Assembly: GCA_000442125.1 (NCBI GenBank)
Contig: KE546976.1
Span: 620,001 to 684,000 of the forward strand
DNA length: 64,000 bases
DNA from: Opeltia flavorubescens
Lineage: Eukaryota; Ascomycota; Lecanoromycetes; Teloschistales; Teloschistaceae
Reading direction: 5' to 3'
The position numbers and the translations under genes are program-made. The notes below the pieces were generated by a model, which saw nothing but the letters and a program-made list of their open reading frames with translations, was not told where the DNA came from and made no database searches. Shown here one piece after another: positions 24,984-37,239 of the stretch. The stretch's first letter is position 1; every line of letters begins with the position of its first letter.

Positions 24984-25188
24984 TATTGCGGTTATACCGT
25001 ATAGGCAAAAGGTTGATAGGGCAGGTAGGGCTGGATGGCTACCGTAGCCCGAAGGAGGCCTTTTAAATAAGTTTATCCAGTTAAATTTAGCGCCTTTTAG
25101 CGCCTATATTTATTTAGTTATAGATTTTATAGATAAATAATTCTTTACTTTTAATATAATACTATTATCTTATACCTTTTATATAATA
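24984..25188 (+). repeat. Gypsy-II copy 2 5' LTR (205 bp)
   Basis: It starts TATTGCGGTTATACCG and ends TATATAATA. The outer 80-100 bp retain CpA/TpG (ggcaaaaggttgatagggc). Confidence 0.94.
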
Positions 25189-27840
25189 AATAGTAGTAAT
25201 TAAAGGTAACCTATATAAAATATAGTATTATTAACTTCCGTATATATATATTATTAATTATTATATAGTACTAGATCCTTTAAATAGGCCTAATATTTTT
25301 TTATCTACTAGATTATTACTTTTATATTAATATTCGGTTAATAAAATTAATTAAAATATATTTTAACTTCTAGTCCTTCTAATAAAATTTTAAATATCTT
25401 TTATAATAATTTAGAGAATTTAACCGATTTTATTATTATATTAGTTTTTATTATAGCTGCCTTTTATATTAAAAAATTCTAAAAGTATATTAAACGGTTT
25501 TTAAAATAGAATTAGGCCTTTATAATAATTTTTAAAGCTTATATCGACTATATCTATAAAAGAAGTTTAAGCCTATATTATTTCTTAATATAAGAATTTT
25601 ATAATAGTTAAATAATTTAAGCTAATATAATAAAAACTAGTATAACTTTTATCGCTATTTATTTTATAGATTAAAATAAGTATTTATAAATTTTTATTAA
25701 AGTAATAAGCGATTTCTATAATAATACTATTATAATCTTTAAAAATAAAAGCTTTTTAATTTATATTTAAAAGCTAGCTATAAATTTTATTTAGAATAAT
25801 TTCAACTTTTATTTTTACTTTTTAAATTTATTAAAAAATTTATAATAGTTTAATAAATTTATAAATATTACTAAATNTATTAATATATTTAAATAATAAA
25901 ACTATATTTCTAGTATTAAATCTAGTCTACTTTATTTAAAAAAATCGGAAAGAAGCGTTATACCGCCGCTAGATATAATAAGAATTCTATTATAATAATA
26001 ATAAAGTAGATTTATAAATAATAGTAATCTATTATAATAATAATAAACTTTTTTAAATAAATAACTACTTATAAACGCCCGTTTAGTTTAACTATTAGAA
26101 TTTTTTATATAAAATTTCTAGAATTAAATAATTATTATATTAATAAATTTAATACCTATATTATCGATTATTAAATTATAATAAAGGGCTTATAATATTA
26201 GTTTATTTTAATTAAATAACGATAAATCGTTTATAAAGTCTATAAAATCGTATAATATCTATTATAATATATACGCTTTTATATAGTATATAAAAGTTAA
26301 ATATAAAACGATAGATATATTATTAATATATTATAATCTAGATTTTTACCTATAAAATAAAGTAGTTATATAATTTACTATTATAATTAATAAGTCTATT
26401 TATAAATTACTATAATTAAACGATAGTATTAAACTATAGTATCTATTTTTTAAAAACTATTTCAGCGAGCTACCGTCTATTATACTAACGTAGCTAAAAT
26501 AGATATATAATACTATTAATAATATATAAGCTTAAAAAGATCCTTTAGAATATTTTAATAATATTATTATTAAAGTAAAAAATATAAAAATAATATTTAT
26601 TAGAAATATTTAAATAATAATTAATATTAAATATCTTAATAATTAGCTATAAATATTAATTCCGAATAAAATTATAATAACTATTATTAAAGTCTTTTAT
26701 AAGTTCTTTTAAAATAAAAAGAATAATTAATTCGATATTTATAATAGTAATAAAAACCGTAAAACGCTAAAACTAAACTTTTTATAAAAAAATAAAAATA
26801 AATAATATAAAGAAGTAGTAGTATATTAGCCGCTATAAAATAATCTTTTTTATATATCTAGATATTTATTTATATACCCGAACTATATATAAAAAAACTA
26901 ATTAAATATATTTTTTATTATATATTAATATTAGAATCTTTTTATAGTTCTATAAACTCTATTAATTAAAAATAAACTTAATATATAAAAGAATTAGCGT
27001 ATTACTTAAAATAATTATTAATAATTTCTATTTAAAACTATTACTCCGCTATAATAAAATTAAATTAAAAATTAATAAAATTATAGTTATTAATAATATA
27101 ATAATAGCCGGAATCTATATAAAAGCCGCTAGCCGAATAACTAGTAAGCTTATTTTTAATAAGAAGCTTTTAGCGAGTAAGTTTTAGGCGATAGAATAAA
27201 ATAATATTAGAATTATAAAAATAACTTTTACTAATTAACGGACTTTATTAAAACCGAATATATAGTAAATAAAAAGCTTAATAAAATTTTATATACTATT
27301 ATTAAAAATTCTAATTAATATAATAATATAATAAAACTCTACTTTATTATAATAAAGCGTATAGAATTTAAACTAGTTAAAATATATTAATATAATAAAT
27401 ATAATAAAATTTTTAAATTAAATAAAGTTTTATATTATTATTTACGCTCCGGTTATAGTAAAAAACTATTTCTAGCTATAGCTACTACAGTTAAATTAAC
27501 TATTAAGCTAAATATTTTATTAATATTAGCGTAAATTTATTTAATATCGGTTATATTATTTAAAAATATATTAAAAATTATTAAACTAGAAATTATTAAA
27601 TAGCTACTATTATAAATACTCTAGTTAATTTATTTAATTATAAAGGATATATTAATAGTAGGTTTTACTTTTTAAAAATACTATTATATAATTATAAATA
27701 TTCGTATATAATTAAACGCTAAAAATTATAGCTTTTATTAGAATATAGACTATATAATAAGTTTAATTAATCGAAGATTTTTATTAAAATTACTATCGTA
27801 TATTATAATTTAAAAAATACTAGTTTTAATAAATATTAAA
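25189..27840 (+). pseudogene. Gypsy-II copy 2: gag-like and 5' pol relic
   Basis: Counterpart of 8785-11430 in copy 1, with the same block order but more stops. The leader directly after the LTR (aatagtagtaattaaaggta) is shared by copies 1, 2 and 3; I could not assign a tRNA primer-binding site because RIP has altered it. One undetermined base at 25877. Confidence 0.55.
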
Positions 27841-28399
27841 AATATTAGTAAAAGGCGATATAATATTATTAAATTTATAATTATTAAGATTTTTATATTT
27901 AATAAAAGGATTATAAAACTTATTATTATTATATATTAATTTTATTTAATAAATAATTTAAGCGTTAGTATATTTATTAATATTAATATTATAAAATTTA
28001 AAAATATTAATATATATTTATCTATAAATATAATAATTATTAACTTTTATAATAATATAATAATACTAATTATTATTAGTATTAAAAGTACTAAAATAAG
28101 CGCTATTATTTATAATATTTAATATATTATAATACCGTTCTACGCTAGTAAAACTATTAAAATTACTAGTCTATATTAAAGCCCTTTAAATCTTTTATAA
28201 AATCGTAACCTTATTTATAAATTAAAAATTTTAAATACCCTCGCTAGCTATATATATATTATAGATTATATATTTAAATAAATCTATATTTAAAATAATT
28301 CGTTATTTTTTATTTAATTAGCTATAAAAATTTATCTTAATACTATTTAAAAATATAAAACTAATAAATACTATTAAATTAATTTAAAAAACTATAAAC
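27841..28399 (+). pseudogene. Gypsy-II copy 2: protease and pre-RT linker relic
   Basis: Counterpart of 11430-11846 in copy 1, then the sequence that copy 1 lacks. After the linker (NTLAS) the frame continues through an IDYIF...IQNNS-like stretch, the usual extension between retropepsin and RT in this kind of fungal element. The breakpoint of copy 1's deletion corresponds to about 28244 here. Confidence 0.6.
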
Positions 28400-29520
28400 T
28401 AACTATTAAAATATTAAAGTAAAAGCTTAAATAATTTTTAAAAAACTTTAAATACTATATAACAGCCGCTATAATAGCTACTATAGCGTTAAATACCGCT
28501 ATTAGACTACTTATTAATTCTAACTATCGGATAAAAGTAGTATATTTTATAAAAATAATAATCGTTAAAATATAAGTTAAATAAACTACTTTAACTATTT
28601 TAATTAAACGTTATTTATATTTATAATAAAATACAAGTAATATAATTAATATATTAGAATTAAAATATATAAATATTCTATTAATAGAAAACTAGAAGTA
28701 GATTTATAAACCCGAGTAAGTTTATATATATCTTATTAATATTTATAATAAAAAAATTATTAATAAAGCTTTTAATAAACTCTATAAATAAAATTAAATA
28801 AAATAAATTATTATAGTTACCCTATTTTTATTTTTTTACTTTATAATTTAAAAAGATACCGATTAAAGCCCTAAAAGCCGTATTATTATTAATATTCGGG
28901 TATTTAATAAGATTATAATACTAGATACTTATTTAATTTTATTATAAACGGAAATTTTAATATAAATTTATAATATTAAAGTTCTTTCTATAATTAATTT
29001 TATAAGCTTCTTTTATTAATAGTAGATTAACTAATAATATTACTACCGCCTAATAATAGTTTTATATTAAGAATAAAAAATATTTAAAATACTAATAATA
29101 AACTATTATAATTTACTAGTTTATATATAATAAAGAATAAATAGGATTTATACCTATATTATTTCTTTTATAAAATCTATATTAATAATATTATAGTTTT
29201 TTTCTCTTTAATAAAAAAATACGCGGAATATTTTAACTAGATTTTTAATATATTTAATACTATAAATCTATATTTATTACTTATAAAATCGTTTATTAGC
29301 TATATATTTATATATCAATTAAACTAAAAGGTTAATACCTTTAAACTTATTATTATAAAAAATAAACTAAAAATAATTTTAAAGCTCTTATTTCTATATA
29401 TATTTTAATAATTTAAATAATATCTAAATTTAATAGATTATTTTTAATAATATATTAATAATTATATAGCTATTATAAAACTACTCTAGAAATATAAAAT
29501 TTATATACACCGCGATATTA
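28400..29520 (+). pseudogene. Gypsy-II copy 2: reverse transcriptase relic
   Basis: The palm active-site block is readable at about 29173-29215 as KIYINNIIVFFSL, where YINN replaces YIDD by G-to-A changes. It continues as IKKYAEYFN and then NLYLLLIKSFISY, matching the fungal Gypsy pattern of a short helix, then LSPxKSF. The connection domain with a block near 29440-29480 (LIDYF**YINNYIAII) follows. N-terminal RT motifs are too decayed for exact placement. The region is absent from copy 1 and present in copies 3 and 4. Confidence 0.78.
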
Positions 29521-29559
29521 CTATTAGGGGTAATATTTATAAAAAAGCTACTACCTAGA

Positions 29560-30110
29560 ATCTATTAGTAGTATTTATATTTAAAGAGTTTAACGCGTTT
29601 TATTATCTATAAAAACTCTTTTTATCGCTATTAATCCTAGTCTATTTTAATATAAACTTAGTACTATATATAGATTTAGACGCTAGTAAAAAGTTCGGTT
29701 TTATAGCCTATATCTATTATAATATAGATAAAACTACCTATAAAATAGGCGAAAAATCTAAATAGAAATCTAAGCGATTAATTCTATTCCTTAACTATTT
29801 ACTATTAGATATTAAAATACGCTATTAGCTTATAAATTTAAAGATTATAAATATTATCTAAATAATTAAAAAAATCCGCTATATAATTAAAGTTACTAAA
29901 TATATTATTATTATTTATATAAATTATTCTATTATAGTTAATATTTCACGCTAAACTAGTTTAAATATAATATTTATAAAAAAATTTAACTTTTATTTAA
30001 TATAAACTTCCGAATATTTTTAATATTTTAAATTTAATATTTATTATAAATTTAAAATTATAAATACGGTTTTAAATATATTATTAAAGTTTACTAGCTA
30101 TAAATATTAT
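29560..30110 (+). pseudogene. Gypsy-II copy 2: RNase H relic
   Basis: RNase H removes the RNA template after first-strand synthesis. At about 29668-29710 the frame reads LYIDLDASKKFGFIAYIYY, the RNase H1-type first catalytic block with its Asp intact. Then come ILFLNYLLLDIKIRY (catalytic Glu to Lys or shifted), IIYINYS (TDH block changed to INY) and the domain end FNIYYKFKIIN, corresponding to the FDIRHKPGKxN block. Stops are of RIP type. Confidence 0.85.
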
Positions 30111-30379
30111 TTAAAAATAAATAAATTACTAAATATAAAAGCTTTTATAATACGTTATTTTCTAGTAAGCCTAATAAAAATATTAGCCGAATTCCGCTAA
30201 TAATTAATTAATAAATATATAAAAAAAGGCCGTTAAATTAAAATTAAGGAATCTATTAAAGTTAATATAAAATTAAATAATAATATTATTAAACTACCGT
30301 ATTAAATTATTTACGCGTTATTTTATTTTAATAATAATAAACAAGGCCTATATTTAATAATACCTATAGATATAAAAAA

Positions 30380-31960
30380 GGAAGTATTCCAGCTGGTATA
30401 TAATAAAATAGATTATCCCGATTATATACGCACGTATAAATATTTAATAAAAGGTTTTTATATATATAATATATTAATAAAGCTATATAAATTTATTTAT
30501 TATTACTTATAGTACTAAATTAATTAAATACTTTACTATTATTTATATAAAGCTTTATAGCTAGTATTTAACCTAGTAAAACTGTTCTATATACTTATTA
30601 TCGATTTTATCTTTATTCTACTAAAATTATATAAAAAATATAATTATTATATATTAATAATAAATAAATTTATTAAAATAATTATTTATATATTTAAAAA
30701 AACTATTTAAAGCGGTAAATAATAAATCGAATAATTATTAAATAGATTAATAAAATTAAATTAAGGTATATTAAAAATAATAATTTCGAATTATAATAAA
30801 AAATTCGTAGGTTAATTATAATACTAAATATTTAAAGTATTAAAGGTGGATTTATAATATTCTACTATTTAATATTTATAAATTAATAATATATTAGAAT
30901 AGTTTAATTAAACTATTAAAATTATTATATACTATTATATTACTATATTAAATAATTCTAGGTTATAGTCTACTATTTTTTTATAAATATTAATAGCTTT
31001 TAATAACTTTATAAATTATAGTTTTATATTTAAAATATCTAATTAAATATTATTCGAATTTAAAACTTACAAAATACTAGATTTTTTATATTTATTAGAT
31101 TTTAAGTAAGCTATTTAATTAAAAGATATACTAGATTTTAAAGCTCCCGCTAACGTTTTTATTAAAAAACTAGTTATTTTTTTAGCTATAATACGGATAG
31201 TTTATTACTATAATCTGATTATTTTAAAAACTAGCGAGCTTATAAATATATTTATAATATAGAATATTATAGCGCTAGTAGCTATAAGAGAATACCGGCC
31301 TATATATATTAATACTAAAAATACTATTATTTTTACTATAAAAAAAATAAAAGAATATTATAATATATATTATTAACTAGTTTATTTTAAAATTAACGAT
31401 TTTATAAAAATATATTTATATCGAGGCTATAATATATTAAAACTTATTTTTAAAAAGATTAAATAATAGCTAGTAGGCCTTTTTAAAATTATTAATAGTA
31501 TTAAACTATTAATCTACCGTTTAAAACTATTATCTATTATAAAAATTTATAATATAATATTAATAGTATATCTAGAGCCTATTACTAACTCTAGTAGTAG
31601 TTCCTACTAATACTATTATATATCTATACTTCTAGTTATTATTAATAATAATAAAAAGTTTAAAATCGAATAAATCCTTTATAAGCGCTATATCTATAAA
31701 AGTAGAGGTTTTTCTACTTAATATCTTATTTATTAGGTTAGTTATAGGTTTAAAAATAATAAATAAATATCTAAATACTATATAAGTAATATTAAAGTAC
31801 TAGTAAAAAAGTATAAGCGCCGTTTTAATCTAAAATCGGCTCTAGATTATAATAGAACCGCTAATAATACTAATACTAATATTAAATAGTAGGAATAAGT
31901 TAAAGAGCCGTTTATCGGTAAGGAAAAACCTACTATTAAGGGCTAATAGCTTTATTTATT
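30380..31960 (+). pseudogene. Gypsy-II copy 2: integrase relic and C-terminal tail
   Basis: Counterpart of 11847-13320 in copy 1. Blocks include FYTLIIDFIFILLK (first catalytic Asp in IDF, about 30590-30630), ILIINKFIK and the later SNYNKKF region (second Asp changed to Asn). The C-terminal part continues to a tail near 31800-31910, also present in copies 1 and 3, rich in K, R and N codons. No chromodomain recognised. Confidence 0.8.
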
Positions 31961-31969
31961 ATCGGTATC

Positions 31970-32174
31970 TATTACGGTTATACCGTATAAGTAGAAGGCT
32001 GATAGAATAAATAGAGCTAGATAGTTATTATAACCCGAAGGAAGCCTTTTAAATAAGTCCACCTAGTTAGATTTAGCGCCTCTTAGTGTCTATATTTATT
32101 TAGTTACAGATTCTGTAGATAGATAATTCTTTACTATTAATATAATACTATTACCCTATACCTTTTATATAATA
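31970..32174 (+). repeat. Gypsy-II copy 2 3' LTR (205 bp)
   Basis: It starts TATTACGGTTATACCG and ends TATATAATA. Its outer half keeps CpA/TpG (cttagtgtc, gttacagattctgtag) that the 5' LTR has lost, while its inner half is fully mutated. Confidence 0.94.
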
Positions 32175-32630
32175 ATATTAATAGTTATATAAATATTATA
32201 AAACTATTTTAAAAGAATAAAATTTAAATAAATCGCGATATTATTATTAAAAATAATATTTTTTAAAAAGCTACTACTTAAAATCTACTAAAAGTATTAA
32301 TATTTAAGAAATTTAATATATTTTATTATCTATAAAATCTTTTTTTATTGTTATTAATTCTAAATTATTTTAATAAAAATTTAGTACTATATATAAATCT
32401 AGATTCTAATAAAAAATTTACTTTTATAATTTATATCTATTATATTTCAAACGAAGCTATTTATAAAATAAATAAAAATTAAATAAAAATTGAAATAATT
32501 AATTTTATTTTTTAGCCGCTTATAATAAAATATTAAAATATATTTTTAATTTATAGAATTAAAGATTATAAAAATATTTTAAATAATTAATAAAATCCGC
32601 TATATAATAAAAGTAGTGAAATATATATTT
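32175..32630 (+). pseudogene. Gypsy-II copy 4 resumed: RNase H relic
   Basis: It picks up where copy 4 broke off at 24983. The block LVLYINLDSNKKFTF (about 32378-32425) matches copy 2's LYIDLDASKKFGF. The match stops near 32630, so copy 4 lacks the rest of RNase H, integrase and the 3' LTR. Confidence 0.8.
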
Positions 32631-33372
32631 AATATATCATAATTTCTATTTATTTGTATTAGTATATACTATATATATTAATATATATTATATATACAAT
32701 AATAGTTGTACGTATTAGTAGATAACGATTAGATAGCGATAAACTAAGCGAGCTAGTATATAGTTAGCTGGTAGTAGTTAGAGAAAAGCAACTTTTACTA
32801 TTACAGGTTCTCTATAAGAGATTTCTGCTAAATAGTAGTAATTGATCCAATTTTTTTTTTATTATATTTATTTATATTAAAGAAAAAAAGATCTATTAAT
32901 ATTTATTATACCAGCTTTTTATAGTATTAAAAGTTTTTTTCCGCTCGTTTTTTATATAAAAGATTATATACTCTCGAGCCTTTTTTATAACTTTTATTAG
33001 TAATCTATATACAAAATCTATAAAAATAATTCTAAACTATTTATTAAAACGATCGTTTTTACTATTATTACCACTTATTCTTTTACCCGTCGATTATTAT
33101 TTTAATATATACGTATTTAAGGCTTATAAAATTTTAAAACTTTTAAACGGAATAGTTTAAATAGCTATAACCTATTTTTTTAACTATTTTTTCAAGTTTT
33201 TAAACGAAATTTCTTTTATATATTTATTTTTTCTTTATACTACCGCCTGGCTATTAAAGTTATTAGCTTTTAAAAATATTTTGAAGTTTAAACTATTTAT
33301 TAAAACGATAAAATTTATTTATTTTAACGCTTCTTTTTATATTTTTTTCACGATTTTTAGTCTGGTTTATAG
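32631..33372 (+). other. Less mutated region upstream of the gag-like gene; probable element edge
   Basis: An AT-repeat stretch (32660-32700) is followed from about 32705 by sequence that keeps CpA/TpG (ttgtacgtattag, agctggtagtag, ctattacaggttc, tgatccaa), unlike both neighbours. Since element edges elsewhere in the window show the same sparing, this may be the 5' LTR or leader of the element carrying the gag-like gene. I found no matching LTR on the other side. No coding sequence seen. Confidence 0.4.
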
Positions 33373-34517
33373 ATATCTCTAAAATTGGCTACTAATCCTA
33401 CTATTAAATTTCCTAAAAATTCTATTGAATTAGTCTCTTATTTAATTAAGTTTATCGAAGTAAATAAAAATATATACTATAAAAACGTATTTATAAATAT
33501 CGGTTATATAATTAACTATATTATTAATTATTTTTTAAAGCTACCGGTACTATTTAAAAATCTATTAAACCCTATTAATTATCAGTATATAAAGTTTTAA
33601 AATCTATTTCAAAGTAAGCTTTATTATTTATTCCGCTAGATTATAAAAATATCTTTATTTAGAAAAGCTATTAAAAATTTAGCTACTAGTTTCTAAAAAT
33701 TCCGATAGTACCTATTTATTCGATAGTATTTAGCCGCTAGACTTTAGATACTATCGGATTTTATACTAGAATCTCGTTAAAGAAGCTATTTATAACTAGA
33801 AAATTCTTTACAAATATCGAGTAAAACTACTATTTTCGATTATTTACTACCTATTTTAGATAATAATTATCTATTACTAGGACCTTGAACCGATAATTTA
33901 GTATTTAATATAAATAAAATTATATTATAACGTATAATTAATCGTATAATTTCAGCTATTCTAGCTAGTCGAAACAATAGATAATAAAGGCTTTAAGGTA
34001 TTTAAGGGCTATTAGAGCTACCTGGACTTATTAAATCTTCGTCCGGAAATAATAGCTGGAACGCTTTAAATCTGGATTATTTTAATCTTTAGCTCGATAA
34101 GTACTATAATAAAGAGGATATTATTGTAGTAGATAAGAATATCTATTATAAAAACGTTTATCTTTTTATTAAAAAAATAAAAAATTTAATTATTATTAAA
34201 ACCGCTTCGATAGTAAAAACTAATTTAAATATTTATTTATATAATATAATTTTAATATAATATATAATAAAGCTATTAAATATTAAATAAACTAGTTTAA
34301 AAAACGATAAAAATAATAGAAAAAAATAGTTAAATTATTTAATAAAATATTTTAAGAAAGTTTTTAAGAAAGTTTTTAATATAGCTTTTAATAAATTTAT
34401 AACTAAAAAATATATTATCTAGAATATATATTTTTAAAGGGAATTAGCTAGTAATATTTAATCTATTATTAAGTATATTACTTTTACTAATATTTTAAAT
34501 ATCTATAACTGATTAAC
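33373..34517 (+). pseudogene. gag-like gene, N-terminal part (split by Gypsy-III)
   Basis: One frame runs from 33373 to 34517. The likely original start is the ATA at 33373-33375 (ATG hit by RIP), giving ISLKLATNPTIK; the part from 33385 to 33600 is still open for 71 codons. Later blocks include DKNIYYKNVYLFIKKIKNL (about 34133-34190), IILI*YIIKLLNI, ITKKYII*N and SIIKYITF. Their order fits retrotransposon gag-like proteins of filamentous fungi (YRDVxxF, WYxxEL, YTxxDAR blocks). About fifteen stops are RIP-type. At 34517 the frame is cut by Gypsy-III and continues at 51152. RIP is milder here than in the elements around it. Not an intact gene; whether it was element-borne or domesticated cannot be told. 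Confidence 0.68.
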
Positions 34518-34814
34518 TATTACTATTAAACTATAGGATCAGTTAGTATTTGGATCCTAGATGGAAATTATATAATAGAGATAATATATTAAATTACTAG
34601 TATAGCGGGCCCTTTAAAAGGCTTAAACGGGGTTATTTAAGTAGTTATTACTTAGTATAAAATAAATATATTTTTAGGTATATAGCGATCCCCTTTACTT
34701 TTTATTAAAAAATAAGAATTAATTCTTTAATATATCTAAATATATATATTATAAATAGTTTTTTTATAGTAGTTTACGCATTTCAATTAATTTAATTATA
34801 CTTAATATATTATA
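34518..34814 (+). repeat. Gypsy-III 5' LTR (297 bp)
   Basis: It starts TATTACTATTAAAC. It includes a palindrome-like ggatcagttagtatttggatcc segment boundary near 34537-34557 and the shared GC-richer block gcgggccctttaaaaggc (34607-34624). It aligns with 50849-51146 throughout. Confidence 0.9.
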
Positions 34815-36118
34815 GTTTTAACTTTTCTCTTTTATATTTAGAGGCCCGGATTATTATTAAAAGTATTTATTAAAAGAGCTCGCGGTTATAATAAAAATAA
34901 AAATAATAATAATAGTATAATTATTAACTTCTAGAATCTAAATATTTAATCGGAAACTATATATATATAAACCTAATAGGCGGATCTTTTAATATAACTA
35001 ATCTAACGATTCTTTAGAATAAGCGTATTATAAAACTATCTAATAATACTATAAAATTATAATAAAATAATAGTATTTCTTTAATAGAGCTAATACCGGA
35101 TTCTAATACTTATTATTATAAAGGTAAAAGCTATAATATAATATAACTCCGTCCTTTTTATTATCTAATTTAGGTAATGATANCTATAATAATAGCGATT
35201 TTTCGAATACTTTTTTAAATATATAAATAGAACGGGAAATTAAAAACTTAAAGTATAAAATAGAAAAAGTTATTAAATATACTTATTACTTTAAAAAAAT
35301 TAGAATAGTTTATTAATAAGCTTAAATAACGCTTTAAAAGTTTTATATACCTATTAATATATCTACTTCTATTATTCCGCCTATTAATATTAAACTTTCT
35401 ATTATTATATCGAAAGGTATTAAGCTAACTTTTTTATTAGATTATTCGCTAAGAAATAGCTTTACTAATTATTAAATATAGATATTATATGTAGATATAC
35501 TTTTTAAATTATTATAGGATTCGTTTCTAATAAATAAAATAAAAATCCGGTTTATTATATTATTGATAAAAAGTAACCCCCTAATATAGTAGATTTAGTA
35601 TATAAAAACGGATAGAATTAATATAAACTAACCTAATTTTTATAAATAGCTACTTAATTTTTTATTAAATAAAAAAAGCCGATTTTTAAATTCTTTATTA
35701 AAACACTATATATTAGAATAAAGTATAATAATATTATAGGAGTTCTATAACTAGATAAAAACATTTAAAAATTAGTTACCGGAGTTATTAAAAGAATAAT
35801 ATATAATAAATTTTATTATAAAACTTAAACGCGATATTTAAATACTAATATATTAATTTAGATATATATTTAAAAATAAAGCAAGAAATAAATAAATAGC
35901 TTTAGTAATTTATATAAAAGGTATTATAAAAGGTACTAATATAGATACCTTTTATAAAAAGCTTTTTTTTTCGAACTAAAGTAACTAGGGTAATTAAATT
36001 TTAAAAGAGCTTTATAGTAGTTATATAAGGGATAAATAAAAATATAATAACCGCAGGCTCTATAACGGGCCTTCTATAAAATTAAAAAATAGTAAAAATA
36101 TTAATTTAAAGGATTTAA
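34815..36118 (+). pseudogene. Gypsy-III: gag region relic
   Basis: This stretch lies between the 5' LTR and the solo-LTR insertion. By position it is gag. Charged, helix-like stretches are readable near 35215-35300 and a possible capsid-like stretch near 35690-35900, but no zinc knuckle or capsid motif could be confirmed. One undetermined base at 35183. The region continues after the solo LTR at 36386 towards RT. Confidence 0.5.
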
Positions 36119-36123
36119 GCTAA

Positions 36124-36380
36124 TGTTACAATTAGTAATAGTCTAGCTTATTATAATATCGCAGAGCCGTCGTATAGCTTCGGCCAAGACGTTACATCGC
36201 TATATTATACTGGCAGAAAAGGGGGCCCATATAATTAGGGGAATTCCCCCCAATATTTATAGCTCTCTAGATATTAATATATGTATATTTTCTATATATA
36301 GCTCCGTGTGTGCGACAGTAGAACGCCAGACCATTGCCTATACTTTTATACAGTTTCCCTGCTATTGCATTCTTTTTACA
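36124..36380 (+). repeat. Solo LTR of Gypsy-I, nearly unmutated (257 bp)
   Basis: It begins TGTTACAATTAG and ends TTTTTACA with canonical TG...CA termini. It is flanked by gctaa on both sides (36119-36123, 36381-36385). No internal element sequence is attached, so it is a solo LTR left by LTR-LTR recombination. Its many CpA/TpG sites make it the best available reference for the original Gypsy-I LTR; the other three copies differ from it almost only by C-to-T and G-to-A. Confidence 0.95.
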
Positions 36381-36385
36381 GCTAA

Positions 36386-37239
36386 ATAAAATATTATAAT
36401 TATTATAAAAAAAGTTATTATTCTACTAATTACTTTTATATAAAAAAATAATAATAAAGGTATCTATTAAAAGTACTAAATCTAGCGCTAATAAAGATTT
36501 TAATATAGTTTTAAAAAATAACTAAATTTAAATAAAATTTTAACGTTTAAATATTATCTAATTAAAGTAATAAAAGGAATTAAAATAATACCTCGGTTTT
36601 ATATAAATAACTAAATTAAAAGGGCTTCTATACTATTAATTATAAGGTTAGATCTTAACTATATTTCGTAAATTAAAGCGGTAAAATAGAGCTTTATTTC
36701 AGTAAATATTAATTATTTTATATTAAATTAGCTCTAAAATTAGTAATATTACTACTATAAGATTTATAATTTTAAATAGACTTATATTAATAGCTAGGGT
36801 ATAAAATAAACGATTTTTATTATTTATTTCTACGCTATCGATTTAAACGAATATAATATAATATTAAATACTTTAAAAATTTATAAAACTAGTCTATTTA
36901 TCGATATATAAACTATAGAATAGCGTTTTCCTATTAAAATTAATTAAATATAAATAGATTATTTATATGTCTTTAAATAATCTCTTAAAATATACTCTAT
37001 TATATATACTTTAATAATATCGGTAGTAAAAGATCTAGTCGATATTAATAGTATAGAAATATTAAATTAGATTAAAAGTTTTAAGCCTATATTTTCTATA
37101 GTAAAATTAGATAAATTATTTTAATTAAAATCTAGTTATTATACTATTAATCTAATAAAAAGTAAAAAGTTATTATATAAATTAATATATAATCTATTAA
37201 ATAATAAATTAAAGGAATTACACTGATATTTTAAAAAAG
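36386..37239 (+). pseudogene. Gypsy-III: gag/protease region before RT
   Basis: Continuation of the element after the solo LTR. A frame near 36590-36880 has a protease-like position and a short stretch of open codons, but the D-T/S-G triad is not readable. The pre-RT linker (SLKSS-type helix and LPxxLxxYxD-like region) is suggested near 37080-37200. Confidence 0.5.

Larger units (their letters stand above)
24984..32174 (+). mobile_element. Gypsy-II copy 2: full-length LTR retrotransposon (7191 bp)
   Basis: Two 205-bp LTRs and the 5-bp target duplication atatt (24979-24983, 32175-32179). Internal order: gag-like region, protease, linker, RT, RNase H, integrase, C-terminal tail. No chromodomain was recognised. 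It is the most complete reference for this family in the window but heavily RIP-mutated, with RIP-type stops throughout. It lies inside Gypsy-II copy 4, so one copy inserted into another. Confidence 0.94.
19956..32630 (+). mobile_element. Gypsy-II copy 4: truncated host element of the middle stack
   Basis: Sequence matching Gypsy-II copy 1 from about 9275 begins here without an LTR. It runs through gag-like, protease and RT relics, is interrupted by two hAT-like elements (21436-21993) and a mariner-like element (24216-24882), and breaks at copy 2's insertion (24984-32174). It resumes at 32175 with RNase H sequence matching copy 2 from about 29450 and ends near 32630, inside RNase H. Both LTRs are absent. 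It is more diverged than copies 1-3, so it is probably the oldest Gypsy-II copy here. Confidence 0.82.

Noticed and set aside
33385-33600. 71-codon open frame as an independent small gene
   Set aside because: It begins at TTG and lies in the same frame as the long gag-like relic that continues to 34517, so it is the least damaged piece of that pseudogene.
34360-34390. Short direct repeat aagaaagttttt within the gag-like gene
   Set aside because: It is only two units of about 13 bp in lysine/phenylalanine codons; low complexity explains it.
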